Shown here: positions 59,181 through 64,000 of the stretch, piece by piece
Layout of the letters: the number at the start of each line of letters is the position of its first letter
Numbering within the stretch: position 1 is the first letter of the stretch
Origin: PALSA-1296 sp038210275
GTDB taxonomy: Bacteria; Bacteroidota; Ignavibacteria; Palsa-1295
Assembly (NCBI GenBank): GCA_038210275.1
Contig: JBBQWV010000001.1
Coordinates: 124,001-188,000, forward strand
Direction: 5' to 3'
Length of the DNA stretch: 64,000 bases
Translations under genes and position numbers: made by a program
Notes under the pieces: generated by a model
The model's input: only the letters and a program-made list of their open reading frames with translations
Database searches by the model: none
What the model was told of the DNA's origin: nothing

Positions 59181-59582
59181 CTACTTAGAGCGAAGTGCGT
59201 CGCGAATTTCTGTTAAGAGAATTACTTCTTTGCTTGGAGCTTGAGGCGCTGCAGGAGCAGCTTCTTCCTTCTTCTTCATGACGTTAACTGCTTTAACGAT
59301 CATGAAAATACAGAAAGCAACGATAAGGAAAGTAATCACAACATTGATGAACTCACCGTACTTAATTAGCACGGCAGGCTTATCACCGACTGCTTCTTTC
59401 AACGTGATCGCCATTTTGCTGAAATCAACCCCACCGAGTACCATACCGATCGGTGGCATAATAATATCGTCAACTAATGATGAGACTATCTTGCCGAAAG
59501 CAGCTCCGATAATGACACCAACTGCTAAATCCACGACATTTCCCTTACTGACGAATTCTTTGAATTCTTTGATCATTGACAT
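59181..59582 (-). CDS. mscL: Large-conductance mechanosensitive channel
   Basis: MscL opens under membrane tension to release solutes in osmotic downshock. The 133-residue protein has the canonical FKEFVSKGNVVDLAVGVIIG first helix (about 10-40), DIIMPPIG, a second helix (VVITFLIVAFCIFMIVKA at about 78-98) and a charged C-terminal helix (PSKEVILLTEIRDALRS). Length is typical. Confidence 0.96.
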   Translation of the reverse strand: MSMIKEFKEFVSKGNVVDLAVGVIIGAAFGKIVSSLVDDIIMPPIGMVLGGVDFSKMAITLKEAVGDKPAVLIKYGEFINVVITFLIVAFCIFMIVKAVNVMKKKEEAAPAAPQAPSKEVILLTEIRDALRSK

Positions 59583-59652
59583 AATGTGGGTTCTTTCTAA
59601 TAATAGTTACTGAGCACAAACATACAACATTTTTTTTTTGAGGATTCCAATT

Positions 59653-60633
59653 CTATTTCATTCTGACGATCTCAATACGCTGGTTTTTCTTCCGATTCTC
59701 CGGTGTGGTATTGGGAACGAGCGGATTGTGTGGTCCATACGCTTGCGTAGTGATACGTGAAGCGGAAATTCCACGTGCCACCAGCCAAACTTTGATCGTC
59801 TCAGCACGGGCTTGTGTCAGAACCATACTCGTATAAAAGTCATAGGAATCATCTACGTATGACCTGAACTCTACTTCGACATCTGAGTGATTATTGAGTG
59901 TGTTCAGGATTTGCGTTAAGATCGCTTCGGAATTGATTCGCAGATGTGAGGTGGCACTGTCAAAGGTTACTGTTGGCAGGATTCGCGTCGTCCCCCGAAC
60001 TCCAAGATCAAATTCATCTACCAGCTCTGACCCACCTACTGTTCCAAAAGAGTATGAAATACCAATCGTGAACCCCCAAAACCCGTCGTTGCGTCCGTCA
60101 TGCACAGGATTGAGATCGTCGGTAAAAGTAGCATGGTCGCCTACATTAATATCCACTCCCCAATTTTTATCTAAGGTGTGATAGAGTCCGATACCGACGG
60201 GCAAGAATGCGGTTGTGCCGGTCAGTTTTGCATCCGAAGAAATATTTTGTGGTGTAGAATTTACGGAATAGCTGAGGAACCCGATGCCGGCATAGAAGTA
60301 AGGTTGCCACTCTGTATTATCAAATGGAGCAAAACGAACCTTGAGATCAATGGGCACGATGCTCGTAGAATATTCGGAAAAACCACCTTGCTGAGGACTT
60401 CCGATCTTTCCTGTACCAACGTCAAATTCAGCGCTCCAATGCGGAGCAATGCCGTTGAGCCAAAGTGCGTTTACATGGAACTGCGGATTCATAGATTGCC
60501 GTACCGATTCATTAATTCCGGTTACTCCGCCAACGCAAGCCCCCAGACTCCAAGTAGGCTCCCATTGAGCATAGGAATTCTTAGCAAAAAGAAATACTAT
60601 AATGAAAATAATCTTTTGGAATTCCTTCTTCAT
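59653..60633 (-). CDS. OmpA family protein without TSP3 linker
   Basis: A 326-residue OmpA family protein. Signal peptide ends NSYAQ. An outer-membrane barrel domain (about 23-200) shows PYFYAGIGFLSYSV and WGVDINVGDH. The peptidoglycan-binding OmpA domain (about 220-326) has VEVEFRSYVDDSY, LTQARAETIKVWLVARGI and ENRKKNQRIEIVRM. It is a paralogue of the 515-residue gene upstream on the same strand; it lacks the calcium-repeat linker. It joins outer membrane and cell wall. Confidence 0.9.
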   Translation of the reverse strand: MKKEFQKIIFIIVFLFAKNSYAQWEPTWSLGACVGGVTGINESVRQSMNPQFHVNALWLNGIAPHWSAEFDVGTGKIGSPQQGGFSEYSTSIVPIDLKVRFAPFDNTEWQPYFYAGIGFLSYSVNSTPQNISSDAKLTGTTAFLPVGIGLYHTLDKNWGVDINVGDHATFTDDLNPVHDGRNDGFWGFTIGISYSFGTVGGSELVDEFDLGVRGTTRILPTVTFDSATSHLRINSEAILTQILNTLNNHSDVEVEFRSYVDDSYDFYTSMVLTQARAETIKVWLVARGISASRITTQAYGPHNPLVPNTTPENRKKNQRIEIVRMK

Positions 60634-60691
60634 GTTCCCGTGAAAGTTCTTTATTGCGAGTTGAATCTCGCATTGTGATAATATACTTTGG

Positions 60692-60699
60692 CAAAAATA
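60692..60699 (-). promoter_or_regulatory. Bacteroidota-type -7 element (TATTTTTG)
   Basis: TATTTTTG on the minus strand about 60 bases before the OmpA ATG at 60633; no clear -33. Confidence 0.4.
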
Positions 60700-60735
60700 C
60701 GGAAATTATACGAATGTTTTCTAACTACTTGCTAA

Positions 60736-60777
60736 AAATATAAAGGGCAGGGTGTTCCCACCCTGCCCTTTATATTT
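60736..60777 (-). terminator. Rho-independent terminator after the 515-residue OmpA gene
   Basis: AAATATAAAGGGCAGGGTG pairs with CACCCTGCCCTTTATATTT around TTCC, a perfect 19-base stem. It separates the two OmpA paralogues, so the downstream one needs its own promoter. Confidence 0.85.
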
Positions 60778-60791
60778 AGCATTCAACCGGA

Positions 60792-62339
60792 TTACTTAGT
60801 TCTTGCGAACTCGATACGACGATTCTTCTGCTTATTCTCCGGAGTATCGTTCGGAGCGATAGGACTATCAGGTCCAAATCCTTTTGTCGTCATACGTGCG
60901 CCTGCAATACCGTGATCAATAAGCCATTTCCTTACTGATTCAGCTCTATCAAGAGAGAGCTTCACGTTCTTCTCACGTTTGCCGGAATTATCGGTATGAC
61001 CGCGAATTTCAACCTCAAGTTCAGGATGATTGGTCATCGTCTTCAGAGCCTTTTGAAGTGAAGTCTCAGAAGTAGAACGGATTGTTGCTTTTGCGACATC
61101 GAATTCAATTCCTTCAAGTGCAATAGCGCCGCCACCGACAGAACCAAGATCGAGTTCATCTTTCGGCTTAGCTTTTTCGATATCATCGCTTGCATCCAGA
61201 GGGTTTGTGCCACGTTTCACTTCAACGCCGTCGAACACTCCGCCGCCATCAGTATCTGTGTTAAGTGGATTAGTATGGTATTTCAGTACTTCATCTCCAT
61301 CACTTAACTGATCGCCATCGGTATCAGCAGCGAGGGGATTGGTCTTATACTTCATGACTTCATCACCATCAGATAAACCGTCGCCATCAGTATCAACTTT
61401 GAGCGGCTCAGTGTGATACTTCATCACTTCATCACCATCACTTAAACCGTCACCATCAGTATCGGCTTTTAACGGATCGGTCTTATACTTCAGTACTTCA
61501 TCTCCATCGGAAAGTCCATCACCATCAGTATCTGCTTTGAGAGGGTCTGTATTGTAGGTCTTTACCTCTTGTCCGTCTTTTAATCCATCTCCATCTGTAT
61601 CAGCATTCAGGGGATTCGTTTTATATTTATTAACTTCATCACCGTCTGATAAGGCGTCTCCATCACTATCAGGATTATGTGGATCGGTGCCTAAGATACG
61701 TTCTTGTTCATCGGTCAAGCCATCTCCGTCGGAATCGAGATTGCCGTTATAAAAATGATAAACGATGCCGATCAAACCTTCCCACCATCCGTCATTTCGA
61801 CCATCATGGGCAGGGTTAAGATCATCGCTCATTGAAGGGGATGCACCAGCATGGGCTTCGATAGCCCAATTATTGCTAAGTTTATGGTAGAGTCCGATAC
61901 CAAGCGGGATATAAGGTGTTGTTCCACTTGTCTTACCATCGGAAGCTACATTTGGAGGAACAGTACCGACATTGAAACTTGCAATTCCAAAACCTGCATA
62001 AAAATATGGCTGCCAGTCTTCAGATGACAACGGAGCCCAACGTAAGCGAAGGTCAATTGGAATTAATGTTGTAGCGTAATCGGAAAAGCCGCCAACATTA
62101 CCACTTGTAAGTTTTGTATATCCAAGCCCAAATTCTAAACTTACATGGGACGTAATACCATTGAGCCATAAGGCATAAAGACGGGCATTCAGGTCAATCG
62201 GACGAGGGACTGCTTCGTTGATACCGAATGCAGCGCCGCCTCCAATACCAATGCCCCACTTTGACTCCCATTGAGCCATTGACGTTCCCGCTGTACATAG
62301 CAGGAGCATGATAATAATAATTGTTTTTTTTGTTTTCAT
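60792..62339 (-). CDS. OmpA family protein with eight thrombospondin type 3 repeats
   Basis: A 515-residue outer-membrane protein: signal peptide (to SMAQ), barrel domain to about residue 200, eight tandem calcium-binding type 3 repeats of 23 residues (DTDGDGLSDGDEV units, about 203-385), and a C-terminal OmpA peptidoglycan-binding domain (LEVEIRGHTDNSGKREKN, LSLDRAESVRKWL, KQKNRRIEFARTK). The repeats probably form a rigid calcium-dependent linker between outer membrane and cell wall. The barrel domain is clearly paralogous to that of the neighbour at 59653. Confidence 0.93.
   Translation of the reverse strand: MKTKKTIIIIMLLLCTAGTSMAQWESKWGIGIGGGAAFGINEAVPRPIDLNARLYALWLNGITSHVSLEFGLGYTKLTSGNVGGFSDYATTLIPIDLRLRWAPLSSEDWQPYFYAGFGIASFNVGTVPPNVASDGKTSGTTPYIPLGIGLYHKLSNNWAIEAHAGASPSMSDDLNPAHDGRNDGWWEGLIGIVYHFYNGNLDSDGDGLTDEQERILGTDPHNPDSDGDALSDGDEVNKYKTNPLNADTDGDGLKDGQEVKTYNTDPLKADTDGDGLSDGDEVLKYKTDPLKADTDGDGLSDGDEVMKYHTEPLKVDTDGDGLSDGDEVMKYKTNPLAADTDGDQLSDGDEVLKYHTNPLNTDTDGGGVFDGVEVKRGTNPLDASDDIEKAKPKDELDLGSVGGGAIALEGIEFDVAKATIRSTSETSLQKALKTMTNHPELEVEIRGHTDNSGKREKNVKLSLDRAESVRKWLIDHGIAGARMTTKGFGPDSPIAPNDTPENKQKNRRIEFARTK
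61195..61740 (-). repeat. Tandem 69-base repeats encoding TSP3 calcium-binding units
   Basis: Eight in-frame units of 23 codons. Units 4 to 6 read DTDGDGLSDGDEV and are nearly identical at protein level; unit 1 (DSDGDGLTDE) and unit 8 (DTDGGGVFDG) are the divergent ends. Confidence 0.85.
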
Positions 62340-62625
62340 ATTATAGAGATAATAAGTTATAAATGTTTAAGTATAGAATAAGAAATATTGTGAGATAAAT
62401 CGCCGAGCATTTTTCCCGTGGCGGGGAAAATTTCGAACACGCTAACCGATTCATGGAATGGTCGGTTCCACTAACTATTTGGATAATAAGCCGTTACGGA
62501 ATGAATAAGAAAAACAATCCCCGACAATTCTATTAATTTGTAATTTACAAAAATATAAATTATCTTCGAATGCCCCAATTTAATTTTACGCGGAATCTTA
62601 GCCGGGATAGGTTAGTGGGAAATGT
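62340..62625. other. Gene-free stretch upstream of the OmpA gene
   Basis: AT-rich region without coding potential that should contain the promoter of the leftward OmpA gene. A small palindrome GCATTTTTCCCGTGGCGGGG then AAAAT is at about 62407-62431. No clear TAnnTTTG element was assigned. Confidence 0.5.
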
Positions 62626-62671
62626 CTTATAAAAAAAGTCGGACAATATTATTGTCCGACTTTTTTATAAG
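62626..62671 (-). terminator. Terminator after the ferredoxin gene
   Basis: AAAAAAGTCGGACAAT pairs with ATTGTCCGACTTTTTT, extended by CTTAT/ATAAG with a one-base bulge. T-rich on both strands, so it can act in either direction. Confidence 0.85.
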
Positions 62672-62685
62672 TTAGATAAAAAAAA

Positions 62686-63030
62686 TTAGCGCTTGCGGTT
62701 TGGATCGACTTCTTCAAGCCATGCCACTTTCGCTTCGAGCTGCTCTTTCGGCTCGACCCAATTCGGATCAGGCAAACAGCAATCTACAGGACAAACAGCA
62801 GCGCATTGCGGCTCATCATGGAAGCCGACACATTCCGTGCATTTATCCGGTACAATATAGAAATAATCATTTGAATGAAAACCTACTGCGCCGCTTGGGC
62901 TTGGATCGGTAGGACCGTAGGTCTGTCCAGCAAGACTCCAATTTGCGCCGCCCTCGTAGATCGCCGTATTAGGACATTCCGGTTCGCAGGCACCGCAGTT
63001 AATACATTCGGTTGTGATCAAGATCGCCAT
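62686..63030 (-). CDS. 2[4Fe-4S] ferredoxin, Alvin type
   Basis: A 114-residue ferredoxin with two cluster motifs: CINCGACEPECP (CxxCxxCxxxCP) and CTECVGFHDEPQCAAVCPVDC, where the 8-residue insertion between the second and third ligands is typical of Allochromatium-type (YfhL-like) ferredoxins, as is the C-terminal extension. It carries low-potential electrons; its partner is not evident here. GAGGAG lies just before the ATG. Confidence 0.93.
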   Translation of the reverse strand: MAILITTECINCGACEPECPNTAIYEGGANWSLAGQTYGPTDPSPSGAVGFHSNDYFYIVPDKCTECVGFHDEPQCAAVCPVDCCLPDPNWVEPKEQLEAKVAWLEEVDPNRKR

Positions 63031-63070
63031 AAATTCTCCTCTAAAATTAAATCGCTAGTTAAATTCGCTG

Positions 63071-63078
63071 CAAAGTTA
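63071..63078 (-). promoter_or_regulatory. Bacteroidota-type -7 element (TAACTTTG)
   Basis: TAACTTTG on the minus strand 41 bases before the ferredoxin ATG. It overlaps the end of the DUF309 gene, suggesting separate transcription of ferredoxin. Confidence 0.4.
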
Positions 63079-63468
63079 CGAATGAATCCGAAGCAGCTCA
63101 GGAAAAAATGAATTGGCGACTTCGTACGTAACACCCTTAGCATTCATTAAACACGCTCCATCAAAACATCGTTCTATTTCTTTGCGAAAATTTAGCATAT
63201 CAAGCCCCATATGATCATCGGGATATTTTTTTAGTTTATCCAAAGATTTCATATACTGACTTATTGCGCCTGAAGTATTTCCATTTGATAAATGGTGACA
63301 GGCGACAGCCGCCTGAATCAGCCCCTGCAAAAAAAGACGTCCGTCGCTCCGATCTTCTTGCCATAATTCCTCGAACGCATCGTGGCATTCAAAGAATTCT
63401 TTCGCATTGAATAGATCAACGCCATGCGAGAAAATTTCGTCGAAAGTTGAATTATGCGGTTCGCTCAT
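63076..63468 (-). CDS. DUF309 domain-containing protein
   Basis: A 130-residue DUF309 protein. The family motif is FFECHDAFEELWQ (His-x-x-x-Glu-x-x-Trp, about residue 28), followed by RLFLQGLIQAAVACHHLSNGN. These small helical proteins are widespread and of unknown function, probably metal binding. It is upstream of the ferredoxin gene on the same strand and divergent from the metallo-beta-lactamase-fold gene. Confidence 0.9.
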   Translation of the reverse strand: MSEPHNSTFDEIFSHGVDLFNAKEFFECHDAFEELWQEDRSDGRLFLQGLIQAAVACHHLSNGNTSGAISQYMKSLDKLKKYPDDHMGLDMLNFRKEIERCFDGACLMNAKGVTYEVANSFFPELLRIHS

Positions 63469-63566
63469 ATACTTCTAAAACGCCGAGGATAAAGTTAAAG
63501 TTAAACTCTGAATGGACTCTCTTCGAATATTTATTGTTTACAAACATAATTTTCGACCAAATAATA

Positions 63567-64000
63567 ATGAATCTGACTATCGGACCCTATAAACTTACCA
63601 CAATTGAAACAGGGACTTTTGCCTTAGATGGCGGAGCGATGTTCGGAGTCGTTCCGAAAAATCTTTGGAGCAAGACGAATGAGCCGGATGAATCGAACCG
63701 CATTCCCATGTCTTTGCGGGCATTGCTTGTTCAAGGCGATGGAAAAAATATTCTCATTGATTCCGGCATGGGTGAAAAATACGATGAGAAAACACGGAAG
63801 ATCTATAAGCTTGATAATACGAAGTTCACTCTTCTTTCATCACTTGCGAATGAAGGAATAAAACCTGAAGATATTACCGATGTCATTCAAACCCATCTGC
63901 ATTTCGATCATTGCGGCGGTTCGGTATCTCAGAGTGCTGATGGAAAACTCTACCCTACTTTTCCGAATGCCAAGCATTACGTACAGAAAGAAAATCTTGC
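63567..64000 (+). CDS. MBL-fold metallo-hydrolase, N-terminal part
   Basis: The first 144 codons of a metallo-beta-lactamase-fold gene running off the window. The zinc motif THLHFDHCGG (HxHxDH) is complete; ILIDSGMG precedes it and a TFPNAKHYVQ strand follows. This layout resembles lactonase or YtnP-like quorum-quenching hydrolases, but the C-terminal half with the remaining ligands is missing. ATG 63567. Confidence 0.9.
   Translation, partial: MNLTIGPYKLTTIETGTFALDGGAMFGVVPKNLWSKTNEPDESNRIPMSLRALLVQGDGKNILIDSGMGEKYDEKTRKIYKLDNTKFTLLSSLANEGIKPEDITDVIQTHLHFDHCGGSVSQSADGKLYPTFPNAKHYVQKENL

Noticed and set aside
61195..61740. Non-coding tandem repeat array
   Set aside because: The 69-base units are in frame and encode TSP3 calcium repeats of the OmpA protein.

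Overview
The window comes from a member of the Bacteroidota/FCB group. The support is: several proteins with a C-terminal type IX secretion (T9SS) sorting domain, DUF4199, DUF3078 and DUF1460 proteins, a small histone H1-like protein, lipid A genes (lpxB, lpxK), lptG and lnt (so a Gram-negative envelope), and several TAnnTTTG promoter -7 elements. Choice-of-anchor-D/T9SS proteins and many dispersed inverted repeats would fit a Kapabacteria- or Ignavibacteria-like lineage, but that placement is inference.

Layout. 0-8 kb: end of an FKBP isomerase, a VIT/CCC1 transporter, a GIY-YIG nuclease inside an inverted repeat, DUF4199, a degenerate M23 peptidase, a histidine kinase overlapping a MalK/UgpC-type ATPase, a NYN/LabA protein, DinB, a DUF4160-DUF2442 pair and a small unknown leftward pair. 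8.3-15 kb: uvrA, then lpxB, a DUF374 acyltransferase, lpxK and a class I amidotransferase, mostly overlapping. 14.7-17.5 kb, leftward: histone-like protein, and redoxin, lptG and a SpoU methyltransferase. 17.6-21.2 kb: ribD, yicC, DUF1460 and gatC. 21.3-28.3 kb: three T9SS cargo proteins. 28.3-33.4 kb: an ECF sigma factor, an anti-sigma factor built like a dual membrane-spanning (Dma) protein, a lipoprotein and a hydrolase. 33.4-40.3 kb: a REP-flanked RAYT transposase, recQ, and an accessory patch where the recQ 3' end is present three times around a HicBA toxin-antitoxin pair and a DUF559 nuclease; then a fourth T9SS protein. 40.4-53.1 kb: Rieske protein, tri-heme cytochrome c, CCA-adding-type enzyme, a TolC-MacA-MacB-like efflux operon, lnt, a PAP2 phosphatase and a small secreted protein. 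53.1-64 kb: a lipoprotein pair, tRNA-Ala and tRNA-Ile separated by a long perfect palindrome, a Cys-motif protein with an outer-membrane barrel, MsrB, DUF3078, mscL, two paralogous OmpA proteins, ferredoxin, DUF309 and a truncated metallo-beta-lactamase-fold gene.

The most interesting layer is the dispersed repeats. At least four palindromic families (called A-D here) are visible, and three are physically tied to a small nuclease or transposase: A to GIY-YIG, C (REP-like) to RAYT, D to DUF559. Families A and B share one architecture: a TGTCATT terminus, a variable hairpin whose arms co-vary, then a GACGAAG core. One REP pair is inserted in frame inside the periplasmic linker of the predicted Dma-type anti-sigma factor. 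RAYT-REP association is established; nuclease partners for the other families are inference and are the candidate undescribed system.
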